Notes: a model not told the origin generated them from the sequence alone. 64,000 nt of DNA from Siphonodentalium dalli (GCA_032622095.1 CP136063.1:13991814-14055813), one strand, 5' to 3'. Positions 34,311-45,980 are shown, counted from the first letter of the stretch. Numbers and translations are program-made.

Positions 34311-37300
34311 TCAACCACGGCTGTATGTCATTGGTTTTCCTCTAATCAGTGAGCACGAGGCAAGAAGGTACGATGCAGAGAACATAATTATTGCGTGCTT
34401 ATTATCGAGTAGATTATGTGGCTGTGTTGAAACATCCCCTCCCAGAATAAGTGCTTGAAGTTCTTCGTCGCTCAAGGAATCGTGCATGAATAAAAACACA
34501 GAAACTCCATAGTGGTTGAGAATTGTCTCCAAGTAGCTATTTTGTAGCGACAGAATAACACTCGAAGAGCAGTACCTAATTGCATGGAGAAGTTCGTTGA
34601 TATATTGCTTACCACATGCGCAGCATGTCAGATTGTTGATGTAAGTAGTCTTATTGAGTAGCAGGGCGAGATTCCGAAGTTGAACTGAACGGTTGGGATA
34701 CTGTCTAAGAAGTGTCCATATCGACCAGGGAGTGCTGGGATCGGAATGAACTAGCCGAAACGTAGATAGTGATGGGTTGTTGTCAACGGATGATTTCCAG
34801 AATGAGCAATAGTGGTCTCGAACAGCTTTTTTGTAAATATTTTTCCATGTAGATTCTGATGGAAAATGTCCAGTTTGTACAAAGCTGTCAAGGACATTGT
34901 AGAGTTTATATTGCCGAAGAACATGAACAATGTCGGGAACAAATCCAGTAGTGTGTCTATCGAACAGAGTGTATTGAAAGAATCGTAAGAGGAAGATCTT
35001 TAGCGGTACTTGGTGTCCCTGGGGAAGGTGGATCAGATGGCCAAGGAAGTTCAACTTTTTCGTATGGATTTCGGACTCAAGAGGAAGGAGTCCCAACAAG
35101 CTGAGAGCGACGTCCGTTGATGTTCGTTCGGGAAGAGATTCTATATGTTTTACACAGCATCGGAAGGCTCGCTCGAGTGAGATGCTCATAGAACGGGTAT
35201 TGACTGGTGTGAACTCGCATCCATATAACGCCCTTGGAAGGACAACCGACTTCAGCATATATCCGATCGTCAGGGGAGAGCACGATTTCAAAGGCTGCTT
35301 TCCAGCAAGGGCGAAGTAACTTTTACGCAGTTTCGGTGTTAAAACTTTCGCTCGGACGGAGTCATTTTGAAACTTGTTATGCTGAATTCCTAGGTGCACA
35401 CACGAAGAAGTTTCTGATATTGGTAGATCTCCGATGAACCACTGCCTGTTGTGGGATTCGTCCTGACGCTTCGTCTCATTAAAAACGATTACTACACTTT
35501 TGGTGTCGGAAAAATTAAAACGCCATAGTAGGCTGTAGTTTCAGAAGACTGTCCATTCCAGCTTTTGATAACGAAAGTAGAGCTATGTCGTCTGCTGCCG
35601 TCGGGGCAGCGCATGGCACAGATTCCATTGAAAACTCGCAGTTCGATGAGTTCAATTGTTTCAGCAAGTCATTTATGTACACGAGGTAGAAGAATGGGGA
35701 GCACACATCCCCCCTGCCTTGTTCCTTGTTTCACTGTGAGTGTATTTGAGAGAGATCCATTATACAGCACGCGACTTGAGCAATCAGAATACATGCTGGC
35801 CACGACACGTAGTATCTGACCACGGATACCCAGTTGATGAAGTTTCAACAAGAGACCTTCGTGCCATACCCGATCGAAAGCTTTTGCTGAGTCCAAAACA
35901 CACACATAGGCACGAGCATCGAGATCACCAGTATAGTGGATGAATTCGTTGACAAGAAATGCAGACATCTGGCAGCTAACTCCTTTCTGGAAACCGTGCT
36001 GCAACTCGTGTGTGGACTTTGCGATGTCACGGTCATCAAGAAAACTGCTGAGAAGGATACGTTCGAAGACTGTCAGGAAGTTGCTTCGGCTTAGGATCGC
36101 CCTTGTATAACGGCACGATTATCCCAGATTTGAGAGAGGGTGGTATCCATCCGAGTTGGATAATTCCGTTGAACAGACGACATAGAGCGTTCGAAAGCGA
36201 TGCACTCCCATTAGTTAGATGGTCGTTTGTGATTTGGTCAATACCGCCTGATTTGTTACGCTTCAGTCGTCGTAAAACCGATATCACTTCAATATTACTA
36301 ATTGGTCGGCAGAACACATCACAATTGAATCTCCGGTGAGACTCATCAAGCAGTGAATTAACCCTTTACCCAACAAACCGGCCAAAACCGCCCAAATAAA
36401 GCTTCAACAGCCTAAAATATCTTCGGTCTGTCTCAATAGAACCATACAAATATGGATATCATTGGAACCGGCTCCTTGACCACATTGTGATAGTTACAGT
36501 TATGCCCTGTGCCAATGCATTCTCTTATATATGCGAGTCGACCATAGGTCGCCTCGCATATATAAGAGAATGCATTGGCCTAAAAAAAATCTTTTTTTAA
36601 CACTTTTTACCATTTTTTCTTACATTCTTTAACAATTTTATAATTTTTAATGTGTTAAGCCAATGCATTCTCTTATATATGCGAGGCGACCTATGGTCGA
36701 CTCGCATATATAAGAGAATGCATTGGCACAGGGCCCTTCTGTTGGGTAAAGGGTTAAGTTGTAAGCTTATACTTTCATCAAACTCAGGATCAGAACGAGC
36801 AGGTTTTCGAAATATGCTCGCCAAGCTTCAAGAATTCCGCGTTGATCTCTGAGTGTTCTACCTTCGAAGTTCATAGCGGAACCGAAACTGTTAGTCTGAT
36901 AAGCATCCGGAGTTCTCAGCTTTTTCCAGAATTGTTTCTGGTCCTGGGCGGCACACAATTCGAGGATTTCACATTTGCGATGTTCTTGCAAACGAGCTGC
37001 AGTATTAAACGTATCTTATCTTATTATGAACGTTTGAATGAACGTTTGGATTCTTTGTACAGAACGTATGATTGAGCATCGTGTGAGTGGGGCCGACCAT
37101 CAGTTATCCACGTCATACGTTTCTGTTTGACGTCCACATGAAGTGACTGAAGATCATCATTCCAGAATGATTTCCTAGACTTATGGCGCGATGCTGCTGG
37201 CGACGCGATCGCTGAAGCAAGCAGTATCGATTTAACAATGCGTGCATACAAAGTTTCTAAATTGTCTTGTGATTTGAGAGGGTAGCAAATATTCGTGTCG

Positions 37301-37521
37301 AGCAGCTCGTCTAGTGAAGTCTGGTACAAATCGACGTCCATTCTATCCCAATTGAAGAATAACTTCGTGAACGAAACAGATGCACTGTTCTGAGAAACAG
37401 CTATCGTAACACGACATGACACCGGTAGATGATTAGACGTGTTCAATTCGTGGTCATCGAGTATAGCACTGTTGACAATTAGGTCTGCCATCATATCCGG
37501 CACAATTAGTCGGGGAGCCAA
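34311..37521 (-). pseudogene. LINE ORF2: endonuclease tail, reverse transcriptase, C-terminus
   Basis: Minus-strand order: an endonuclease C-terminal remnant ILDDHELNTSNHLPVSC (about 37460), a linker, an interruption by element E (36358-36757), RT fingers LKRNKSGGIDQITNDHL (about 36260), a frameshift, HGFQKGVSC, motif A VLDSAKAFDRVWH (D at about 35893), motif B VKQGTRQGG (about 35710-35730), motif C AADDIALLS (Ala replaces the usual Tyr; about 35590), then a 362-codon open C-terminal region (34311-35399) with a CCACGKQY...H...C knuckle near 34610. The 5' part, including the endonuclease active site, is missing and D2 abuts at 37507. It faces the ORF1 remnant, so the two are not parts of one colinear insertion. 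Confidence 0.88.
36358..36757. mobile_element. TTAA element E with two 69-bp palindromes
   Basis: 36362-36753, perfect 14-bp inverted ends CCCTTTACCCAACA and TGTTGGGTAAAGGG, TTAA on both sides (36358-36361, 36754-36757). It interrupts LINE ORF2. Inside are two 69-bp near-palindromes (36511-36579 and 36659-36727), each starting GCCAATGCATTCTCTTATAT and ending ATATAAGAGAATGCATTGGC. They are exact reverse complements of each other. The spacer is A/T-rich. Non-coding. Confidence 0.93.
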
Positions 37522-38560
37522 TAAGGTCCACCTGCACCCCCCCCCCCGATGATTACAAATAACCTTATTTTTATTGTTCCCTATGGTATCCAGTTAAAGA
37601 ATCCGTATTTCACCGAAAAATAAAGGTGGCCCTACTAGGTGCTAGAGCCATTTGAATCCAAGATGGCCGCCATTTCCTCTAATTCCGACCAGCTGTATTT
37701 AATCGTTGTAATAGATCGGTTGTTAGCAAAAGACACAGACAAAATGTATGCCATTGTGTTGGTATGATGTCCTTCTTCAAAATGACGGCAAATAATTTCG
37801 AAAAAAATTCAAAATGGCCGCCGAAAAATGACGTCATATGCACGAAAATAGGAAATTTAATTAATATTTCACCATATCTTCCATTTTTCTTCACATTAAT
37901 CATTAGTAAATGGCAATGTTTTTGAGACAGTCATCAAGCATGATATTATAGCGTCATTTTAAGACAATTGCCATTGACGAGGGTTCCGTAAAAGATGCAG
38001 AAAGAGGATTCGAAAAAGAGGGGTGAAATTTTCGATTTTTTTTGCAAGACGATTTTGATCGTCATTTTAACGACAAACCACACAGGCTGTTAATAGAATG
38101 TAAACAACTATGTGCTTTATTTTATTGGACGGATGTTTTACTTCAATGGGAATGAAATTGGTGTATAAAATTTCCAAAATGGCCGCCGAAAATATGAAAA
38201 ATGGTAAATATTGACCCAGGGTGTCCTGCAATGGCTTACAAGTTGTGGTTGATATATAAAACTGGCTAATCTGTATTATATTCATTGCATACTAACATGT
38301 CTGATGCACAATGGATCATTGTTTCTATTGTCACCACTGACATCACCAGAAATATTGGATTTTTCTCTCACAAACTTGACATACATATCGGCAAAAATTC
38401 ACTTTTCAGGGTTGGACAATTGTTTTAAGTAAATGCAACTATCATTGGTATCAAAGGTATTTATTGTTTTGGTCTATCTTAAATGTGTCACACTACGGTG
38501 TTTATAGACCAAATTGCTCAAGATGGCTTCCAAAATGGCAACCAAATTTGTAAAAAGAGA
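37507..38560 (-). mobile_element. D-family repeat, copy D2 (left arm, truncated)
   Basis: Starts TAGTCGGGGAGCC and is colinear with the reverse of D1 and with 55596-56640, ending after CAACCAAATTTGTAAAAAG at 38560, where the other copies continue TTAATTTTTTAC. It lacks the 42-bp minisatellite. It is inserted at or has replaced the endonuclease part of LINE ORF2. A short frame (38067-38285, minus) is conserved among D copies, but I see no domain. Confidence 0.82.
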
Positions 38561-39205
38561 TAAATAATCTTTTTCGAGTTTTGCTAATAAAAAATTCATT
38601 TGGCTCAACTTTTGGCTGAACTTTTTTTTACCCCAAATTGAGACGGAAAGCATAGAGTCATAAAGCTAATTAATAAAAGCGCTGAATATATCGAAGTTAG
38701 GTTTATACGCCGTCGATGACACCGACTATGTAAACAATACTAAACACGTATGCTTTGCAGCAAGTTGTTATCAGTGAGCACAATGGATAGGTGATTCTTA
38801 ATCAATGGTTGCGTAATCTGCATCCCGTTTAATAAACTGGCGTATTATCGTAAAAGTGTCAACGACATAGAGTTATTACAATTAGCTTAGCGGATTGATG
38901 CAGGTTGTTTTGCGTATGGTCCGATGTGAAATCCGGCCGTATTATATATTAATGTTTTATGAATTGATCTGACTGTGTGATATAATGCATACATCTGTTC
39001 GTATATTATTGTTTTTAACGTTTTTGTATTATGTTTTTATACTGAGTAACAAATCAAGTTTAAAGCAAATACTTTAGTCATTAATTGTGAACCGCCCAGA
39101 AAATGAGGATTTAATTTAGCAAAGTTGTTTTCATTTGGCTAATACAATTTTCATTTAGCTAAACGTTTGGCTAAACTATTTTTCGGTCCAGCACGAACAC
39201 TGCCA
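38561..39205. other. Unassigned 645-bp segment between two elements
   Basis: Bounded by the truncation of D2 and the start of element-T copy 2. It contains repeated phrases TCATTTGGCT, TTTGGCTGAAC and CATTTAGCTAAACG at both ends, which hints at an element of its own, but the inverted ends are not exact enough to call. Confidence 0.4.
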
Positions 39206-40440
39206 GTTTCCATAATACAATAATCCGGAACGTGAAAACAATTACAACAGCTATTAGCTATATAAACATTGGGGTTAAAGAATAGTACGAGTGGATTGGA
39301 TATTGATGACATCCTTTCGTATGAGCTATCGCGCTATCCACCATCAATGTTTGATTCTAACGGACAAATGAAGGAAGCAAAGTCCAAATCAAACCTGAAG
39401 AATGCGCTGCGTGTTGACTTCATAGCTGACGTACCAAAGGGCGGTGTCAGCCATGCCACCTTTCTAGACGGCTGTGCAATATTATGGACAGTACGATGGC
39501 CATCGCTCGGGGTAATGCAATATTTCCTTGATGAATTTAGGCTTATATACTTGCAACACTGACAAAGAAAACAGATGTATACTTGATATTCGATAGGTAT
39601 ACTAAACTCAGCAGCAAAGAATCGACGCGATTAGCCCGAGATAAAGGGGTTAGCAGAGTCTTCACACTCAAGCAAAACACGAGGATACCCCCACAAAGTT
39701 ATCCTGACAATGAGTGATAACAAAGCACAGCTTATTGACATGATTGTTAATGATCTCCAGGTGCACCAGGGGGAATATTTTGCCAATAAAATAAACGACT
39801 CATAGTAACGGGAAAGGATCCCATTCCTATAGAGATTAATAAGGGCATATGCACCAATAGGCGTGATCTCAGAATGACCCATGAAGGAGATACTCTTATT
39901 GTTCAGAAGGTTGCGAGAGTAGCAGCCAAAACATCGTTAATTGTTGAAGATGACACCGACATATTTGCTCCTTTATCATGGTGATTTATCCGGCCATATA
40001 CTGATGCTAGCACCGGCAAATGGGCGGAACACAATACACATCAACGAAACGCTCAATGGTCACATGAATATCGCTCGTGACCTTTTAGCAATGCATGGAC
40101 TCACAGGATGCGACACTGTCGCGGCTCTACATGATATAGGAAAATGTACTGCCCTTTAGATTTTAAAATTTGGAAGTCACAACATATATTGGTGTGACAT
40201 CAGTTGCAATAGACAGAGTTGTAGATGCGGCTAAACCATTTATTTTGGATTGCTATGGACAACCAAATTGCCAATACACCACAGACGCTCGACGGAAGCG
40301 CCAAAATTGAATTATCTACCTCCAACCGACGATGCTTTAATTGAAAAATATTAAGCGCGCCCACTGACAAGTATGTGTATGGAGACATGCGCTTGATGAC
40401 ACACCTGCTTATCTCAATCCAACTGATTACGGCTGATCGA
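39206..40440 (+). pseudogene. PIN/XPG-like transposon protein, copy 3 (decayed)
   Basis: The best-preserved piece is 39269-39562: STSGLDIDDILSYELSRYPP, then KSKSNLKNALRVDFIADVPK and FLDGCAILWTVRWPSLG. After frame changes come MTHEGDTLIVQKVA (about 39875), EDDTDIFAP (39942-39963), GDLSGHILMLAPANGRNTIH, MHGLTGCDTVAAL (40090-40125) and an LPPTDDALIE-like tail near 40315. All four acidic landmarks (LDG, EGD, DTD, GCDT) are present. The N-terminal half, with the Zn modules and PGW block seen in copies 1 and 4, is missing. Frameshifts make it dead. Confidence 0.7.
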
Positions 40441-41165
40441 GAAAGAACGGATCACTCGTCCCAACCGTTGTCCCAACTCGGAAACCACTAGCTCCTGAGA
40501 CTATACTAAAACTCATTAGATAGTGTTGTTTCAAATGTCCCTTGCATGACCAAACGTTATGACTGTAGTAGGCGTGCGGGTTTAACTTACACGACGTTAT
40601 GTTTGTGTAAGTGGGAGGGGGCAGTCGGTGTATGAACGAGCTGACAGATCGACGAGGAAGACGACATACACTGACTATTCTATGTACATTAGTTCATCAA
40701 TACACCAATGCTGATTTACATATATCATTATAATTATTTTGTTTCTCTCCTAGTGACATGTTGTTACAAAACAAAGCGAAACTGTTATATGTTGGAAGCA
40801 CTGTCTTGATAGTCTTACAACAGATACAATTTGAGAAATGAGAGCGGCCATATTGGCAGCCATCTTTAGTATTTAATTTTCGATTTTGTCAAGTTTATGT
40901 CATTTGTCACAGCATGTAATAATACATACATCGTATCGTATTTCTGCTGCCATATATGCTGTTATTGATACGGAATTGTCGCTGACATGGTCAAGGTATA
41001 CACACTATTTAAGACTTTTGGGCACTCAGCGGCCATCTTGAATAAAAAAAGTTCCCCAAAGGTTACACATCCACATCAACCGGAATATCAATAAAGAACC
41101 CCCCGTGATACATTATCAACAGAGAAAAAAACTTTAACAGAGAAATTTGGGTTAGACCCCAGTTC
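39206..41165 (+). mobile_element. Element T, second copy, 5'-truncated
   Basis: Colinear with the reverse complement of 30349-32360, including the 3' non-coding part. Right end GAGAAAAAAACTTTAACAGA at 41126-41145, then GAAATTTGGGTTAG, then ACCCCAGTTCTGCTGGACTT. The left terminus is missing; homology begins at AGTTTCCATAATACAATAA (39207). It carries PIN-like copy 3 on the plus strand. Confidence 0.75.
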
Positions 41166-41782
41166 TGCTGGACTTTCCATGTTCGAAGTTGAACTTCGAA
41201 CTTTTTGGTTGATTGAATGATTCTGGAATCTTGATCATTGTTGTCTGTAACAGTTTACATTGTAGCCTATCTCAATAACTGTCGATTGTCACGAAATCAA
41301 GCGATTAATTGATCTACGTACACTCGAACAATTGTGAAAAATGTTTGCCATAAAGCGAAGGTGAAGGCCTTATCGGTGTATGGGATATACGGAAGTAATT
41401 TCCGATCCAGTAAATGCCGTAAGCCGGATGACACTGACAGGGCGGTCGCTGCACGGGGGATAATTAATTATTATGCTAATGATCAGATGAAAAGGCTGTA
41501 ATTAATCCTCGGTAAGAACTGAGTAGGGTAAACTTGAAAGTCGGGTACATTCTAGAATCTGGGAATTAATTTGATTAGTTGTTGTTGTTGTCTGCTGATT
41601 CCTCCGTTATATCGGAACACCCTGCTTGATTCTGCGCAGTCACCACCCGGAAGTCACGTGTGAAAGTCACAAATAAACGTACCCGGTACTTTCTCGCATG
41701 GTATAGAAATATATAAAAATTATATACAAATTATATGACGTCATAATTCACCTGCATTTAGGTAAAAAGCACCCTTGGTGGT
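41166..41782. other. No gene recognised
   Basis: Unique sequence after element T. No domain or repeat is evident. Confidence 0.45.
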
Positions 41783-41829
41783 TGCTAATATTTTATACCC
41801 CGGTAACTATATAATACATGTTTACAAAT
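41783..41829 (-). mobile_element. Short family-A MITE end fragment
   Basis: CTAATATTTTATACCCCGGT followed by AACTATATAATACATGTTTACAAA matches the subterminal part of family A but lacks the terminal repeat and TTAA. Confidence 0.75.
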
Positions 41830-42790
41830 ACGTGACCGGCCAAGGGCCAAAAAGGGCCATATTTAAGGAGATAAATGGGCCTATGGTACTTAAGGATAAA
41901 TTTGGTGTCGTTGGAAACCTGAGCATGTATGCCATTCGATCACGCCTGCTGTGGAATCTGAAAGTGGTGCGGTTGCCATGGAAACGGTATCCTAAAAAGG
42001 GTCTGCAACTTGTATAAAACACCATTTGGATGAATAGGAACTACTCCATTCTGAATATGTTTTTAGTCTTGGTAATATGGGAAAGTGAAATTCTAAGTAT
42101 TATAACCGAATATGGTAATGATAAACACATGACATGGTCACGTGACTTCCTGACCTAATATACAGGCATATATTACTGTTTTTGTGTAAAATCATGTGAT
42201 TTTATGCAAAAATGGGTGATTTTTGGAATCACAGTATAACGTGCCATATATATCTACCACATGGACAATTCATATGTCGATGTAATCGGGAGGATGTGTA
42301 CTTTGCGTTCCAATCTGATTTAGAAACAAAAGTTTGTGGTTGCCATGGAAACGGCTTGTAGTGAAATATATATAAAATCCCGGGAAAAAACACATCTGAA
42401 TACATTTGAAACATACCTGTATCGGGTTTTAGGAATTTGAAGTATCTTAGGTATCTTAGGAAACTTTAGTCAAAGCAATATCCCATAATGTTAAGAACAC
42501 GACCAGATCACACGCACATAATTATCGAACATAGATACCTTTATTATTAGTTTCCCACTGGTTTTTGGGCAAATATAGTGTTTGGTAGTGAAAATGAGTG
42601 ATTTTTGGAATCGGTATATAACATGGCGTATTTTTCTGACACATGGACAACTTATATGTCATTTTAATCGGGAGGATTTAGGCTTTTGTATTCCAACCTA
42701 TTTTGGAACCCGAACAATGTGTGGTTGCTATGGAAACGGTTTATACATTAAATATGTTTGATTTCCAGCAAAACGTTGATTTTAGAAAAA
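41830..42790 (+). repeat. Three diverged ~380-bp units, each with an X-box-like site
   Basis: Three units share the order TGATTTTTGGAATC, ACATGGACAA, TATGTC, AATCGGGAGGAT, GTTCCAA, GTTGCCATGGAAACGG. The last word occurs at 41972-41985, 42339-42352 and, with C to T, at 42724-42737. It differs at one base from the RFX-family X-box GTTGCCATGGCAAC. It is non-coding; short frames here have no domain. Confidence 0.6.
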
Positions 42791-42862
42791 AATTGTGATT
42801 ATTTGATGAAAGGTGTGGGCTATGCGTGGACACTTGACTGACCCACACACGAGCTGGCTCAA

Positions 42863-42903
42863 TGTGATGTTATGACGTCATGACGTTACGTCATGACATC
42901 ACA
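42863..42903. repeat. Hairpin around a CRE-like TGACGTCA
   Basis: Arms 42863-42878 and 42888-42903 (TGTGATGTTATGACGT / ACGTCATGACATCACA, one mismatch) with a 9-nt loop. It includes TGACGTCA at 42873-42880. The stretch up to 43126 holds no gene. Confidence 0.75.
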
Positions 42904-43126
42904 TGAACATTCAACTGGTAGTCTCTTAACAAATGGAAAATGGCCACCAACGATCTGCTTTTGCACGCTGAGTTTTTCTACAGAATGTTGGACCCTCCCT
43001 TCCATAGGAACACTAGAAAGTAATTACCATTATTTATATGACATACAGTGCATATATAATCATTATTATGATGTGTCACGGTGTGTCAGTTGAAAAATAA
43101 ACACTCAGCAAAGCTATATTCTTATA

Positions 43127-43400
43127 TTATGTCCATTTTGTAAGTTTTCCTGTACTAGCACTGGACGGTGCCTTTAAGGGAAGTGCTGTCCATTTTTGTA
43201 ATTTGTCTGGTGGGTGGGATAACCATATACTAGTAAGTACTAGCCAGCGCCTATAAGGGGAATACTGTCCATTTTTGTAATCTTCCGGTGGGTGGGCAAC
43301 CATACTTGTGGTGGCCAGTGCATGTAAGGGGGTTGTCCATTTTTGTAATTTTCTGGTGGGTGGGGAACCATACTGGCAAGCACCTATAAGTGAATTTTGC
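43127..43400 (+). repeat. ~70-80-bp tandem repeat upstream of PIN-like copy 4
   Basis: Four partial or full units marked by GTCCATTTTTGTAATTT at 43187, 43267 and 43335 and by GGTGGGTGGG...ACCATA. It runs to within 35 bp of the proposed start codon of copy 4. Confidence 0.8.
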
Positions 43401-43434
43401 ATTCATTTCAGGTCAATTCCAACCGACTATAAAT

Positions 43435-44948
43435 ATGGATGAGGATGAGCTAGAATGGACCTCAGTCCAGTCGTCCAAAGCTAAACGAAGACGCTTGAGT
43501 GAAAACGTTGACCACTGCATCATTTGCGAGAAAACTTCTGATGAGAAACTCAGTCTTTTAACTGCCACCGGCCTTGAGTCGTTCAAAAGTTCAGCCCGGC
43601 TGCCGAAGGATGGTGTGTTCTATTGCCTTGATAAACTCGTAGAGTCAACACAAGAGATTAATCTAACATATCATAGGGACTGTATGTTTTCGTACACGAG
43701 CAAAAGCAATATCCAGCATGTGTGCAAGACACCAAATTCATCTAAAACTACGGAAACAAATACAACACCAATTCCGTCAAAATGTCTACGGTCTACTCTT
43801 TATGATTTTGACTGGAAAAATTGTATTATTTGTGGGAAGGCATCACACAAAAATGATAGGACCTTACACCGAATTGAAACTGGAGATAGGCTAGCAACGA
43901 TAACAGACGCGGCAACATGCAGGGGAGACGAGACTATGCTAAAACGTTTGGATGTTGACTATTTCATAAGGGAGAAGGCTGTGTATCATAATGTTTGCAT
44001 GGCCACGTATACAACAAAACGTAATATAAGAAAACATATATGCATACACCAACAGAACAAAGTGTTCATGATGTGGCGTTTCAAAAGATAAATGAGCGTG
44101 TCGACAAGGATGTCTTGACCGAGGGCACTGCTGTTTTGTTGTCAGATTTACACAACCATTTTTCATCACTTTTGCCAGAGGATTCTGCTGATTATAAATC
44201 AACAAGGTTGCAAAAACCGTTTACAACATTACTATGCCGATGCAATAGTTGTGCAGCCCCAATACGGATCAGGGCATTCTAACATTATTTTTAGTAGCCG
44301 TGTGACCATAGGCGAGGCTATGAAAACTATGGTTCAACTAAATGAGATAAATTCTTCAGATGCAGGAGAATGTGACCAGTTTTACGTTGGAGGCGTGGGT
44401 GATATCGTGGCTGACATGCACCGTGTTGTAAATACGTGTGGACAGACATTAACACATTTCATCGTGAGGAAGATAATAAAGCCTACCCATTGCCAGAAGA
44501 TGTGAATATTTCTGCGTCTGATAAGATACCACCTTCCCTAAAACGGTTAGTCCTTTGGTTGATTGGCAAAAATGCTCATGACGACCCGGATTGCAATTAT
44601 GTCCCAACAACGGATGTTCTCCGGAGATGCTTGGCAATTTGTGAGTGCGTTATATTCAATAATGGTTATAAACTAACACCGTTACATGTAGGTTTGTCTC
44701 GCGTCCTAATAGACACGCTTCACGCCCTGGGTTTTTGTATGCCATATGACGACTTACGAAAAGTCATTACCAGCGTTGCTGAGAAGGAAATGGCTAAGAT
44801 GGAAAACGGAGTCTTTGTTCCGAGTACAATAAAAAGTGTGACAAAAGGCGGAAATCTAATTCACGAAGGAAACGACAACATTGACATCAATGCTGAGACT
44901 GTCGATGGAAAGAACACCTTCCATTCAATGGCCAGAGTTATCTACCAG
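43435..44948 (+). pseudogene. PIN/XPG-like transposon protein, copy 4, N-terminal exon with frameshifts
   Basis: Start at MDEDELEWTSV (43435), just after a plausible splice acceptor CATTTCAG (near 43412). Two Zn-type modules: CIICEKTSDE ... YHRDC (43520-43690) and CIICGKASHK ... YHNVC (43825-44000). Then KINERVDKDVLTEG, QPQYGSGHSNIIFSSRVTIG, LKRLVLWLIG and GNLIHEGNDNIDINAETVDG, followed by RVIYQ. The exon would end at a CAG/GTGGGT donor (44948/44949). Frames change near 44030, 44240 and 44440, so it is decayed unless those are short introns. No PIN-like C-terminus follows; a MITE begins at 45454. It contributes the half of the family that copies 2 and 3 lack. Confidence 0.72.
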
Positions 44949-45453
44949 GTGGGTAATACAACTTAGTATCAGAGGGTGAGGTATCACATTAACGCGATAT
45001 ACCATCACTCAATTAGTAGCAGTGTAGCGCCATTGAGACTATGGCCGTAACTTAGAATCACATTATGAATTATCGTATACTTGTGTCCATGCATATATCC
45101 ACATAAAGCAAACATAGGGGTTTGTCCTGAGGGTGTTTCATGATATATCCATTCAATCATTTCAATTAAACTAATCGATCACGTAGTAGGGGTGGATACG
45201 AACGCTCTTTAACTATCACGCGATTAACCCCACAATTCCAAGACGGCGGCAGTGGGAATGGAGAATGAGTGCTCGGAGCTTCTCAAAAGCAATGCGACGA
45301 CACTTCATTTGTGATTTTACCCTTAGATAGGAAGTTTGGTCGAAATCAGTCTGCCAGTTTTCCCCGCCATAGCTAACAAACAAACAGACAGAAGTTCCAA
45401 AATATATATTAGATGAATATTCCTAAAATATATGATGCATAAAATGCCATCTT
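44949..45453. other. No gene; possible intron of PIN-like copy 4
   Basis: Follows a donor-like GTGGGT. No downstream exon of the family is visible before or after the MITE at 45454. Confidence 0.4.
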
Positions 45454-45980
45454 TTAAAGGTGGATTATCTCTTTGTAAACATGTATTATATAGTTATCGG
45501 GGTATAAAATATTAGATTTGAATCGAAGACTCCTGTCCGGAAATGCTTCTATCGATTAATATTAATTTTATTTCGAATATTTTTTGGTCTAAAAAGGTGT
45601 GTTTGTTCAGCTAACGAACAATAGTGGTTACTGTTAACAGAGACCAGAAATTATATTGTGCAATTTTGTCACAAATAAACGTTAATTATACTCATTATCG
45701 CTTATATCTGTGGAACAAAACAATACAAATAACCAATATGTGACATTTGACATTCGTTGCATAGCCATGTGAACAGCCCAGTGCTCTATATCACAATACG
45801 GTATCATCCGAATGGTCGGTTCTAAAAATAGTAACATAAACGGGCCCGATTTAATATTCGAAATAATATCAATATTAATTGATAGAAGCTTTTCCGGACA
45901 TAGGTCTTCAGTTCATATCTATTATTTTATACCCACTCAACTATTTAAAATGTGTTATTTAAAGATGGATTATCTCTTTG
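45454..45980 (+). mobile_element. TTAA MITE family A with a flipped right terminus
   Basis: TTAA at 45454-45457 and a typical left end and body. The right terminal repeat appears in the opposite orientation: GTTATTTAAAGATGGATTATC, trimmed here to AAAGATGGATTATCTCTTTG, where other copies have AAAGAGATAATCCATCTTTAA. Either the last 20 bp were inverted or a second element's left end is fused there. About 520 bp. Confidence 0.8.

Noticed and set aside
30172-37521. Twin-primed (5'-inverted) single LINE insertion
   Set aside because: For a minus-strand LINE an inverted 5' part should lie to the right of ORF2; here the ORF1 part lies to the left of the ORF2 3' end.
38561-39205. Separate TIR element between D2 and element T copy 2
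   Set aside because: Similar CATTTGGCT phrases occur at both ends, but no exact inverted ends or target duplication could be matched.
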